In this document: positions 1-6,957 of the stretch, in pieces
Layout of the letters: each line of letters begins with the position of its first letter
How positions within the stretch are numbered: position 1 is the stretch's first letter
Assembly: GCA_030699205.1 (NCBI GenBank)
Contig: JAUYJY010000041.1
Location: 1-9,355 of the forward strand
Origin: Candidatus Pacearchaeota archaeon
Lineage (GTDB): Archaea > Nanobdellota > Nanobdellia > Pacearchaeales > GW2011-AR1
Length of the DNA stretch: 9,355 nt
Direction: 5' to 3'
Notes under the pieces: model-generated
What the model saw: only the letters and a program-made list of their open reading frames with translations
What the model was told of the DNA's origin: nothing
Database searches by the model: none
Program-made: the position numbers and the translations under genes

Positions 1-1275
1 ATCTATTTCTATATTGTTTAAGTAAGGATTTAATTCAGAATCTTCACTCTCAAAATAAAAAATATATTGTAAATACTGGCTTTCAAGGTTAAGTTCTTCA
101 AAAGAGCCAGAAAAGAATGTATCTCCCGTGCCGTCGGGTCCAATAAAAGAGCCATCAGCACAATCAGAAGAAGAACAGTTTCTGACCTGATATGTTAAAT
201 TGCTTTGAACAAAATAATTTGTGAGTCCTTTAACATCACTCCCACTTGCACCATTAAAATCTCCCGTATTGTTCCAAGAAATTCCTAAATCTTCGGATTT
301 AAATACATCTCCCGAAGGGTCTATAATATAAAACCAGTCATTTATATCAGAAATCATTGTCAAACCATCCTGATTTGTGCTAAAAGTATTATTCACAATA
401 ATCCAATTAACTCCTTCATCAACGGACTTATACACATCCCTCTTGAATAAAATATATAATTCATCAGCATCATCTGAAATTAAATCATCTGCGGTGTTTC
501 CCCCATAATCTCCTGTCTGTTGCACCCAATTGACTCCCAAGTCAGAGGAAACATAAACCGCATCAGAGCCATCAACTACAAAAATAGAGACAGAAGAATT
601 TATTGTAATCCCCTTCGGTGTATTTGAAGAGCCCTCATTAATGTCTCCCATCGTTATCCAAGTAGTTCCATTATCATCTGACTTAATGACCTCTCCGTTT
701 GCCCTCGCTATAAACAAGTTTCCATTATAATCTGCCTCCCCAACCTGAAATCCAGGGGCTCCAAGAGAATCATTTATTAAAGTCCAATTAACCCCAAGAT
801 TTTCAGACCTATAAATTCTTTTATTTGTTCCTGAAAATAATAGATAAATATAATTATCATCCGAGAATAAATCAACTACACTCCCTCCACCATCTCCATA
901 GTTTGAAGTCTGTTCAATCCAATTAACTCCAGAATCTTTAGAAATAAATACCTCTGCAGTTCCATCAACCGCGAGCAAATAATCCGCAGAAGGATTATTT
1001 TTAACAACTGAAATATTATTCCAATTTACCAATTGTCCTCCATCAATTATTTCGCTTGTATAATTCCCGCTTAAATTATTTCCGGACAAAACAATTCCTG
1101 TCCCGTTATGCTCTGTATTAATATAAACTCCATTTGAAAAATTTTCCACTGTGCTTTGCTCAAAAATTGTGAATCCTGTAATTGTCCCCGGACCAGAAAA
1201 AAGAACAAAAAAACCAAAGGACAGCATTAAACACAACAAAAATATCTGCAATCCATTTCTTTTACTTTTAATCAT
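1..1275 (-). CDS. Exported Asp-box (BNR-type) beta-propeller surface protein, 3' end outside window
   Basis: An open frame of 425 codons runs from ATG at 1275 to the window edge without a stop. The N-terminus has a basic start (MIKSKR) and a hydrophobic stretch at about residues 9-27, as in a signal peptide or anchor, so the product is probably secreted or cell-surface. Six Asp-box motifs (S-x-D/N-x-G-x-x-W) lie at residues 112-119, 157-164, 199-206, 243-250, 284-291 and 327-334, spaced 41-45 residues apart. This is the mark of a BNR/sialidase-like or VPS10/YCF48-like beta-propeller, with one motif per blade. The protein is rich in Asn, Ser and Asp with many N-x-S/T sites. After the propeller, a Cys pair (NCSSSDC) and a beta-rich stretch begin another extracellular module. 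Start 1275 is chosen because AAGGAGG lies just upstream (1280-1286). An in-frame ATG at 1290 would place that site inside the gene. The Asp boxes alone do not show enzyme activity, so binding or structure is equally likely. Confidence 0.88.
   Translation of the reverse strand, partial: MIKSKRNGLQIFLLCLMLSFGFFVLFSGPGTITGFTIFEQSTVENFSNGVYINTEHNGTGIVLSGNNLSGNYTSEIIDGGQLVNWNNISVVKNNPSADYLLAVDGTAEVFISKDSGVNWIEQTSNYGDGGGSVVDLFSDDNYIYLLFSGTNKRIYRSENLGVNWTLINDSLGAPGFQVGEADYNGNLFIARANGEVIKSDDNGTTWITMGDINEGSSNTPKGITINSSVSIFVVDGSDAVYVSSDLGVNWVQQTGDYGGNTADDLISDDADELYILFKRDVYKSVDEGVNWIIVNNTFSTNQDGLTMISDINDWFYIIDPSGDVFKSEDLGISWNNTGDFNGASGSDVKGLTNYFVQSNLTYQVRNCSSSDCADGSFIGPDGTGDTFFSGSFEELNLESQYLQYIFYFESEDSELNPYLNNIEID
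274..942 (-). repeat. Six tandem Asp-box blade repeats
   Basis: Six copies of S-x-(D/N)-x-G-(V/T/I)-(N/T/S)-W recur about every 43 codons within the beta-propeller gene. At DNA level the copies are diverged, but short identities remain. For example, CCAATTAACTCC (plus strand) occurs at 403 and again at 919, with near copies at 526 and 784. Each motif marks one blade, so six blades are visible. A seventh could be degenerate at either end. Confidence 0.85.
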
Positions 1276-1279
1276 CTTG

Positions 1280-1286
1280 CCTCCTT
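1280..1286 (-). promoter_or_regulatory. Shine-Dalgarno site that decides the 1275 start
   Basis: On the minus strand AAGGAGG lies four bases upstream of ATG 1275. It complements the 16S rRNA 3' end and overlaps the alternative in-frame ATG at 1290, which makes 1275 the better start. It also implies a leadered transcript, unlike the apparently leaderless genes elsewhere in the window. Confidence 0.7.
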
Positions 1287-1329
1287 GCATTTTATAGTTC
1301 ATTTATTTTAAATCTTTTTCTAATAGGGG

Positions 1330-1337
1330 ACTATAAA
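1330..1337 (-). promoter_or_regulatory. Candidate TATA box for the beta-propeller gene
   Basis: Read on the minus strand, this gives TTTATAGT. An archaeal start site about 25 bases downstream would fall near 1308, leaving a leader of about 33 bases that contains the AAGGAGG site. A competing element is ATTTAAAAT at 1305-1313 (minus strand). The choice is uncertain. Confidence 0.35.
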
Positions 1338-1348
1338 TCTTTATAAAT
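1335..1348 (+). promoter_or_regulatory. TATA-box promoter, leaderless, for the 1369 gene
   Basis: AAATCTTTATAAAT contains a good archaeal TATA element (TTTATAAAT, 1340-1348). It is centred 25 bases before ATG 1369, so transcription should begin at or next to the start codon. No Shine-Dalgarno site precedes this ATG, which agrees with a leaderless message. The same 13-mer at the same spacing precedes the 6287 gene. Confidence 0.7.
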
Positions 1349-1368
1349 GAATTGTCCTTTAATAACCT

Positions 1369-3216
1369 ATGATAAAAAAGAGAATATTCCTCACTTTTCT
1401 AATTTCATTCTTAATGATTTCCTTCGCAATAGCTCAATCAAATGAATCAAACAACTCCTCTTCTTCAAATACAGCGAGCTCAACAGGAAGTGGAGAAACA
1501 ATAAATAAAGCATATCAATGTTTGGAAAATCAAATAGATTCAAAACAAGAAACCTCAATTTCGTTGCAAGAAGCTATTTTTGGATTATTGGCTCTCGGTT
1601 CCGACCAAAAATTAATCTCTGTAATAGAAGAAAAATCAATAAATGGAAATCATTGGGGAGAATCAGGAAGCGAAATAAAAGATACGGCGCAGGTTTTGCT
1701 TGCATATAATCGAATAAACAAAAATACGGAAAATATTAAATCATGGCTCTTATCAAAAGAAATATCCTCTGCAGATTTATTATGGTTTATTCAAATTGAT
1801 ATTCCTACAAGAAATCAGGCCTCCTGCACACTTTCCTATAAATCCGAGGAGAAAATAATTTCATTGAACTCTGACCAGACATTATCAGGGAATCCTGGTT
1901 CCTGTCTTTCAATTTCAAATTCTGGATTTTGGCTGAAAGTAAACAACAATTGCATAGATGAAAATTTCACAATTTCATGCGATGAAGATTTTGTGTCTTC
2001 ATTACTCTACCAAAGATCAAGTGCCTCAACGATTTTTGTTTCTCCCGAGACACATTCTGCAGCTGCTCTCGGCACGACACTTGAAACGATAAATTCAAAG
2101 TGCCTTTCTTCTTCAAATTCCTGTGATTATGAGGGAACTTTGTGGTCTGCAATAGCTTTAGATTCTTCTAATTCTGATTCTTCTAAATATCTCCCTTATT
2201 TACTTGCATTGTCTGAAAACAATGTAAAATACCTTCCAAGTGCGTTTCTGCACAAAATAACATTAGGTCCCGAACAATATTCCCAACTAATTCAATCACA
2301 ACAACAAAACAAATATTGGCAGGCACCAAACACACCATATAACCGATTTTATGATTCTGCATTGGCGATGCTCTCCTTGCAATCTTCATCTGCAATAGAA
2401 TTATCTAACTCAAAAGATTATTTTGAGAGTATAACAACTACAGATGGTTGTTGGAATAATAACAATATTAGAGATACTGGATTCCTGCTTTACTCCGGCT
2501 GGCCTAAAACTGTGCAAACCTCTTCCAGCTCCAGCACCCCATCCTGCATTTCATCAGGATATAGTTGCACTTCTGAATTTTCCTGCAGTTCATTAAATGG
2601 GAGTTCTCTATCGGATTATTATTGCAGTTCCGGAATCTGCTGTTCTGAAAAACCTGCTGAACAGTCTTGTTCCGCTCAAAATGGATTGCTTTGCACTTCT
2701 CAAGAAACCTGCTCAGGAACATCAGTTTCTTCATTAGACGGCTCATGCTGTCTTGGCTCCTGCACCCCGTTGCCTTCAACAAATGAGTGTGAAACATCAG
2801 GGGGTGCTTGTTGGAGTGAATGTGACTCAGACGAAGAGCAAAAATCATTTTCCTGTACTGATGCAGGGGATGTTTGTTGCATTAGTAGCACGTCTTCTTC
2901 AGAAGGAAGTTCTTTAGGTATTTGGATAACTATTTTGATAATACTAATAGTTTTAATTGCATTAGCAATAATATTCAGAAAAAGAATACAATTAATTATA
3001 TTTAAAAGAAAAAATCAGGGAGGACCATCTCCTACAAAAGGATTCCCTCCTGGAAGAAGGCCCCCATTTCCTCCGGGAATGCCTATGATGGCGAGAGGAC
3101 AGCCAAGAAGAATACTAAGTTCTTCAAATCAAGGTCAGAATACAAGACCTTCAAATTCTAAGGAAGACAGAGAAATGGAAGAAACAATGCGTAAGCTTAA
3201 GGAAATGAGCAATTAA
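1369..3216 (+). CDS. Exported membrane-anchored surface protein with possible alpha/alpha-toroid domain and Cys-rich stalk
   Basis: The 615-residue product starts with a clear signal peptide (KKR, then a hydrophobic core, likely cut after AIA at residue 22) and a Ser/Asn linker. Residues about 45-380 look mainly helical. Two motifs, GNHWGESGSEIKDTAQ (93-108) and DGCWNNNNIRDTGF (359-372), resemble the DGxW repeats of squalene-cyclase/prenyltransferase alpha/alpha-toroids, as in surface proteins with alpha-2-macroglobulin-like helical domains. This assignment is weak, and I see no active-site DxDD motif. Residues 392-504 form a Cys-rich region of about three modules ending in ICC, SCC and VCC, probably disulfide-bonded outside the cell. 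A single membrane helix spans about 516-536, followed by basic residues and a Pro/Arg/Gly-rich tail that should be cytoplasmic. The protein therefore has a type I topology. The gene is divergent from the beta-propeller gene, and the two may share an envelope role. Function is unknown. Confidence 0.9.
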   Translation: MIKKRIFLTFLISFLMISFAIAQSNESNNSSSSNTASSTGSGETINKAYQCLENQIDSKQETSISLQEAIFGLLALGSDQKLISVIEEKSINGNHWGESGSEIKDTAQVLLAYNRINKNTENIKSWLLSKEISSADLLWFIQIDIPTRNQASCTLSYKSEEKIISLNSDQTLSGNPGSCLSISNSGFWLKVNNNCIDENFTISCDEDFVSSLLYQRSSASTIFVSPETHSAAALGTTLETINSKCLSSSNSCDYEGTLWSAIALDSSNSDSSKYLPYLLALSENNVKYLPSAFLHKITLGPEQYSQLIQSQQQNKYWQAPNTPYNRFYDSALAMLSLQSSSAIELSNSKDYFESITTTDGCWNNNNIRDTGFLLYSGWPKTVQTSSSSSTPSCISSGYSCTSEFSCSSLNGSSLSDYYCSSGICCSEKPAEQSCSAQNGLLCTSQETCSGTSVSSLDGSCCLGSCTPLPSTNECETSGGACWSECDSDEEQKSFSCTDAGDVCCISSTSSSEGSSLGIWITILIILIVLIALAIIFRKRIQLIIFKRKNQGGPSPTKGFPPGRRPPFPPGMPMMARGQPRRILSSSNQGQNTRPSNSKEDREMEETMRKLKEMSN

Positions 3217-3279
3217 AACACAATTTCAACAAGTAAGGGAATCTTCTTGCATACATTTTTAATCACACTTATTCAGGAT

Positions 3280-3469
3280 AAAGAGAAAATAGATTCTTAT
3301 TCTTTTATTCGTTCAATTGTTACCTCATTGGCAGGTCATTATATAGAATGATTTGGTTACTCTTAAAGCCTATATTAGAGAGGTTGCAAAAAGAAAGGTA
3401 AAAGTTGAAGGAACACTATATATTGCACAAAAAGAGGCAATAAAAAAAGAGATAACAAAGTCTTTTTAA
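3280..3469 (+). pseudogene. Probable decayed gene fragment between the surface gene and hsdR
   Basis: This gap holds protein-like sequence in two adjacent frames. Frame A (3280-3351) reads KEKIDSYSFIRSIV... and ends in TGA at 3349. Frame B (3350-3469) encodes 39 residues from DLVTLKAYIREVAK to KKEITKSF, ending in TAA at 3467. It has no ATG; only a TTG at 3353 could start it. Adding one base near 3347 would join the frames into a lysine-rich, helical stretch of about 63 residues, which suggests a frameshifted C-terminal remnant. I do not recognise the family. Alternatively it is a very short TTG-start gene or chance coding. The final codons overlap the hsdR promoter. The rest of the gap (3217-3279) shows only an AT-rich run with a T5 stretch at 3257-3261. 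Confidence 0.35.
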
Positions 3470-3470
3470 T
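3458..3470 (+). promoter_or_regulatory. Candidate leaderless promoter of hsdR
   Basis: AAGTCTTTTTAAT matches 10 of 13 bases of the element AAATCTTTATAAA found upstream of the 1369 and 6287 genes. It starts at the same distance, 34 bases before the ATG at 3492. No Shine-Dalgarno site lies before hsdR, so a leaderless message is expected. The box overlaps the stop codon of the upstream gene remnant. A weaker alternative TATA element is ACTATATAT near 3414-3422. Confidence 0.5.
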
Positions 3471-3491
3471 GTCCTGTTTCATTGATTTTAT

Positions 3492-6233
3492 ATGGACTTA
3501 TCAGAAAAAGAAACAAGAGAAAAAATTATAGACCCTTGGCTAATCAAAGATGCTGGTTGGAAAGAAGAATACTTAAGAAGAGAAGTTAATTCCGTTAAGT
3601 CTGATTTTAAGATTAAAAGATACGACCCTAAACAAGGAGAAGGTAAGGAAGAAGGGAGATTCATCGATTATATTTTGTTAGATGAGCATAACAATCCATT
3701 AGCCATTATTGAAGCTAAAAGGTTTTCATTAGATGCAGAAAAGGGAAGCATACAAGCCACCACTTACCAAAAAGACATAGAATCACAAATTGGTTTTGCT
3801 GTTCCAATATTCTTAACAAATGGACAAAAATGGTTCTTTAAAGAAAAGGGTTATCCTACCAGAGAAATATCTGGGCCATTCTCTCAAAAAGATTTACAAA
3901 GAAGAACTCAATTAGCTAAGGAAAGACAAAAGTTATCTAATATTGGAATTAATCCTAAGATAGTTGATAGGTCAAGAAATGTGGAAGTTGTTAAACAAAT
4001 CTTAGACCATTTAGAAAAAGGAAATAGGAAAGCATTAATCAATATGGCAACTGGGACAGGAAAGACCAGAGTATCAATGGCCATAATAGATGCTTTGATT
4101 AGAGCAAGATATATTCAGAATGTTTTATTTGTTGTTGATAGAATATCTTTAGGAAGACAGGCGTTTAATCAAGGTTTTGGTAGTTTCTTAAAAGGAGAAC
4201 CAAAAACTTTACTTAATGAAGAGGGAGATTTTGAGATGGATAAAAGAATGTATGTTACCACAGTTCAAACCCTAAAGAGTAAAAGAAAAGAAGGAGGTTT
4301 TAAACTTCAGGATTTTACACCAGGATTTTTTGATTTAATTGTTTTTGATGAAGCTCACAGGTCTTATTATGACTCAGAAAAATTGTTATTCAAATATTTT
4401 GATGCTATACAAATAGGTTTAACTGCAACTCCTTCAAAAAGTGAAGTAAGAGATACTTTTGATTTATTTGATTGCCCAAAAGGAGAACCAACGGTTAGAT
4501 ATGATTATGATGAAGCTGTCAGAGATGGAGTTTTGGTTCCTTATGATGCTCAAGTTATTTCTACAAAAGTATTGGAATTAGGAATTAAGGGAATTGAATT
4601 AGATAATGAACTTAAAACAGCGTTGATAAAACAAGATGAAGACCCAGACCACTTTCAAGTTCCAGGAACAAGATTTGCAAAATACTTTACTGATAAAAAA
4701 ACAAATGACTTAATCATTCAGGAATTTATGAATAGATGTTATAAGACTGAAGATGACAAACCATGCAAAACTATTTTCTTTTGTGTAAATGTGACTCATG
4801 CAGAAAAGTTAAAGAAAAGATTTGATAAGCTTTACCCTAATCTATGTGATGATGTTTCTATTATTGTATCTAATAAAGATAGATATATGGATGAAGTTAA
4901 TAGATTTATTAAAGACCCTAGTCCAAAAATAGCTTTATCTGTTGGTGTCTTAGATACTGGAATAGACTTACCTGAACTTATGAATTTAGTTTTTGTTACA
5001 CCTGTATTCTCACACATAAGATTTTGGCAAATGCTTGGGAGGGGAACAAGAAGTTTATCTGCTTGTAAATATAAGTCGTGGCTTCCATTAAAAGATGGAA
5101 TACACACTAAAGAAGATTTTAGAATATTAGATTTTAAGTTTGGAGATTTCTCAAACATTAAACAACACCAATTAGAAACAGTAGATAAATCAAGAATAAC
5201 AGAAGATACGAAAGTTAAGATATTCAATAAAGAAGTTGATTTGTTAAACAAAAAATTAACTGAAGATGAAAAAGGAATTATAGAAACAAGAATTATAGAA
5301 GAGGTTAATAAGATTGATAGAAAATCTTTTATTGTTAAACCTAAAGTTGAAATAATTAAAAAGGTTGTTTCCAAAAGATTTGATTTAAAAGAACATATTG
5401 AAGATTTGAAAAAAGAAATAGCTCCATTAATTAGATTCACTGATTTTGGAGATGGTAGAGTTCAAACATTCATTTCTCATTGTGTAGATTTATTTAGTTA
5501 TGTTAAAGATGGGAATACTGAATCACTTTTAGAAGAACAGGATTTCTTATTAGAAAGAATTGAAAATGTCTGGAGTTCAAATCTTCAAGCTGTTAGACAG
5601 AAACATGAGCAAATTATGAGAGTAATGCAAGATAAGTTTTGGAGTGAATTAACTTTTGCAGATATTGATTTCTTAATTAGAGAAATTGCTCCTTTAATGA
5701 AATATTATGAGCCAGAAAGAAAGAAGATTGTTAGAGTTGACGCACCAGACTTAACCAGAAGTGTTGAAGATTTTAAGATGGTTATTAAAGAAGATTCCGA
5801 TTTGACATACCTCAGAAATACTCCTTTAATGCAGAAAATGGTTAACCAAGGAGTAACATGGAAAGAGCTTTTAGAAATAGAAAAACAACTAAGAGAACTT
5901 AATTCTGCTTGGACGATTGAGAATATCCAAAATATTAGGAAAACGGATTTTGTTCTTTTTTTAAGAGATATACTGAACTTAAAAGATTTACCAGACCCAC
6001 AGGAAATGATTAAAAATGAATTTGAGAAATTGATAGTTGAGAATAACAAAGAGTATAATGCTGAACAGATTAAGTTTTTGAGATTATTAGAAAAGTTCTT
6101 TGCTTTCAATAAACACCTAACACCTAAGGACTTAACAAATCATCCCTTAGCAGATGAAAATCCTCTGGATAAGTTCAGTTCAGAGCAACTTATGAACATA
6201 GTCAAAGAAGTTGAGAAGATTAAGATAAAATGA
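3492..6233 (+). CDS. hsdR: Type I restriction enzyme R subunit (HsdR): nuclease plus Superfamily 2 translocase
   Basis: In Type I systems HsdR joins HsdM and HsdS to pump DNA using ATP and cut far from the recognition site. The 913-residue protein is full length and has the expected order of parts. An N-terminal PD-(D/E)xK nuclease has D59, then E74-A-K76, followed by a QxxxY-like QATTY. The Superfamily 2 motor has Walker A ATGTGKT (186-192), DEAH (286-289), motif III TATPS (311-315), a GVLDTGIDLPE stretch near 483-493 and motif VI GRGTR (516-520). About 640-900 is a helical C-terminal region like the EcoEI-type R C-terminal domain, which docks on the methylase core. All catalytic residues I checked are present, so it should be active. 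ATG 3492 fits the conserved N-terminus (ETREKIIDPWL) and the promoter spacing. It uses mainly AGA for Arg. hsdS lies 2.6 kb downstream, beyond three other genes. Confidence 0.95.
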   Translation: MDLSEKETREKIIDPWLIKDAGWKEEYLRREVNSVKSDFKIKRYDPKQGEGKEEGRFIDYILLDEHNNPLAIIEAKRFSLDAEKGSIQATTYQKDIESQIGFAVPIFLTNGQKWFFKEKGYPTREISGPFSQKDLQRRTQLAKERQKLSNIGINPKIVDRSRNVEVVKQILDHLEKGNRKALINMATGTGKTRVSMAIIDALIRARYIQNVLFVVDRISLGRQAFNQGFGSFLKGEPKTLLNEEGDFEMDKRMYVTTVQTLKSKRKEGGFKLQDFTPGFFDLIVFDEAHRSYYDSEKLLFKYFDAIQIGLTATPSKSEVRDTFDLFDCPKGEPTVRYDYDEAVRDGVLVPYDAQVISTKVLELGIKGIELDNELKTALIKQDEDPDHFQVPGTRFAKYFTDKKTNDLIIQEFMNRCYKTEDDKPCKTIFFCVNVTHAEKLKKRFDKLYPNLCDDVSIIVSNKDRYMDEVNRFIKDPSPKIALSVGVLDTGIDLPELMNLVFVTPVFSHIRFWQMLGRGTRSLSACKYKSWLPLKDGIHTKEDFRILDFKFGDFSNIKQHQLETVDKSRITEDTKVKIFNKEVDLLNKKLTEDEKGIIETRIIEEVNKIDRKSFIVKPKVEIIKKVVSKRFDLKEHIEDLKKEIAPLIRFTDFGDGRVQTFISHCVDLFSYVKDGNTESLLEEQDFLLERIENVWSSNLQAVRQKHEQIMRVMQDKFWSELTFADIDFLIREIAPLMKYYEPERKKIVRVDAPDLTRSVEDFKMVIKEDSDLTYLRNTPLMQKMVNQGVTWKELLEIEKQLRELNSAWTIENIQNIRKTDFVLFLRDILNLKDLPDPQEMIKNEFEKLIVENNKEYNAEQIKFLRLLEKFFAFNKHLTPKDLTNHPLADENPLDKFSSEQLMNIVKEVEKIKIK

Positions 6234-6252
6234 TGTCTACATTTTAATACGG

Positions 6253-6266
6253 AAATCTTTATAAAG
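6253..6266 (+). promoter_or_regulatory. TATA-box promoter, leaderless, for the 6287 operon
   Basis: AAATCTTTATAAAG has its TATA core (TTTATAAAG) centred 25 bases before ATG 6287, with a purine-rich GGAAA upstream that could act as the BRE. The first 13 bases are identical to the element before the 1369 gene and lie at the same distance. It separates the embedded three-gene block from hsdR transcription and probably drives hsdS by read-through. Confidence 0.7.
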
Positions 6267-6286
6267 CCCTTTCTACTCAGAAATCC

Positions 6287-6673
6287 ATGGTGAATATAAC
6301 AGATTCAGATTATAGGACTATTTCAGTTAGGCTTCCTCGTCAGGAATTTATTAAATTTGATAAACTATGCAAAGATACACATAGCGCAAAATTAAGAGAA
6401 CTTATAAATAAAGAAATAAAGAGCAACTCAAAAAGCAATTTCCTTTCAGGCATTAATAAAATAACATATAACAAAGTAAACAATTCTTTTTCATGGCTTG
6501 TAAAACTTGATTCTGGACAAGAAACTGAAATACTGAACAATCTCTCACTTGAATTCTTGAAAAATCTACAACAGGACATTCAGGAAGCAATTAAAGAAAG
6601 AAACCAATGGGTTCATCAAACAAAAGACGATTCTGTGGGTATTCCAAAAGATTTGGTTGAGGGGGAAAAGTAA
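6287..6673 (+). CDS. Ribbon-helix-helix (CopG/Arc-like) DNA-binding protein
   Basis: The 128-residue product begins with a ribbon-helix-helix pattern. A strand RTISVRL (10-16) with alternating polar and hydrophobic residues is followed by helix A (about 18-30, QEFIKFDKLCKD) and helix B (about 33-46, SAKLRELINKEI). Proteins of this fold dimerise and insert the paired strands into the major groove; many are autorepressors or antitoxins. The rest, about 55-128, is not recognised: it looks like a beta-hairpin (FSWLVKLDSGQETEI), then a helix (LSLEFLKNLQQDIQEAIKER) and a polar tail, which could bind a partner. The gene is first in an operon, and its stop overlaps the next start by one base (TAATG). 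An antitoxin or autoregulator role for the downstream HEPN gene is inference. A housekeeping regulator is also possible. Confidence 0.7.
   Translation: MVNITDSDYRTISVRLPRQEFIKFDKLCKDTHSAKLRELINKEIKSNSKSNFLSGINKITYNKVNNSFSWLVKLDSGQETEILNNLSLEFLKNLQQDIQEAIKERNQWVHQTKDDSVGIPKDLVEGEK
6659..6665 (+). promoter_or_regulatory. Shine-Dalgarno-like site for the 6673 gene
   Basis: GAGGGGG lies 7 bases upstream of ATG 6673, inside the last codons of the ribbon-helix-helix gene. It supports internal re-initiation at this start within one message. Confidence 0.5.
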
Positions 6674-6957
6674 TGGAACTTGGAACTTTTCTTATATTTC
6701 TTGTGATTTTTGGGATTATCGGATTTATTACTGAAAAAATCTGGGGATTGAATCCATATAAAATTTACTCAGATATGGGTGCGTTAGTTCTTGTAACTGG
6801 AGTTATGTTTGTGATGTTTCCAGCGATACTTCACCCAGAGGATTTGGATGGAAACATAAATCGTATTGTAACATTTTTTACAAATATCTTACCTGGGGCA
6901 GTAATAGGAGATATTGCGGGGTCGATTATTTCTAAAATAACTGGTGGTGGAAGATGA
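6673..6957 (+). CDS. Small integral membrane protein, three predicted helices
   Basis: The 94-residue protein is very hydrophobic. Helices are apparent at about 3-19 (FLIFLVIFGIIGFI), 36-53 (GALVLVTGVMFVMFPAIL) and 65-87, the last being glycine/alanine-rich (LPGAVIGDIAGSII), a pattern allowing close helix packing. Loops are short; the one between helices 2 and 3 is acidic (HPEDLDGN). I do not recognise a family. The Gly-rich last helix is loosely like GlsB/YeaQ-type small membrane proteins, but that is not an assignment. The gene overlaps its upstream neighbour by 1 base and its downstream neighbour by 4 bases, so all three are almost certainly co-translated. In a defence setting such a protein could anchor or regulate the HEPN protein or act as a pore. 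Nothing in the sequence decides between these. Confidence 0.8.
   Translation: MELGTFLIFLVIFGIIGFITEKIWGLNPYKIYSDMGALVLVTGVMFVMFPAILHPEDLDGNINRIVTFFTNILPGAVIGDIAGSIISKITGGGR

Noticed and set aside
274..942. Repeated CCAATTAACTCC as a CRISPR or DNA repeat array
   Set aside because: The copies keep codon phase and encode the GVNW part of Asp boxes; the intervening sequence is coding and the repeats are short and diverged.
1518..1709. Plus-strand open frame of 63 codons
   Set aside because: It is out of frame inside the start of the surface gene and lacks any start signal.
2504..2848. Minus-strand open frame of 114 codons
   Set aside because: It lies wholly inside the Cys-rich part of the surface gene and has no ribosome site or recognisable protein features; it is a shadow of the coding frame.
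3257..3261. T5 run after the surface gene as a terminator
   Set aside because: Archaeal termination can use T-runs, but five T in such AT-rich DNA is not above background, and no hairpin is evident.
3413..3422. ACTATATAT as the hsdR TATA box
   Set aside because: It would give a leader of about 45 bases without a ribosome site. The element at 3458 has the same spacing as the two other promoters.
4832..5440. Minus-strand open frame of 202 codons
   Set aside because: It is antisense to the helicase part of hsdR, whose motifs are clear. Its Ser/Leu/Ile-rich composition is what the reverse of AT-rich Lys/Asp/Glu codons gives.
5705..6109. Minus-strand open frame of 134 codons
   Set aside because: It is antisense to the hsdR C-terminal region, with the same low-complexity Ser/Phe/Leu composition and no start signals.
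6340..6579. Minus-strand open frame of 79 codons
   Set aside because: It is antisense to the ribbon-helix-helix gene, which has a better promoter and a recognisable domain.
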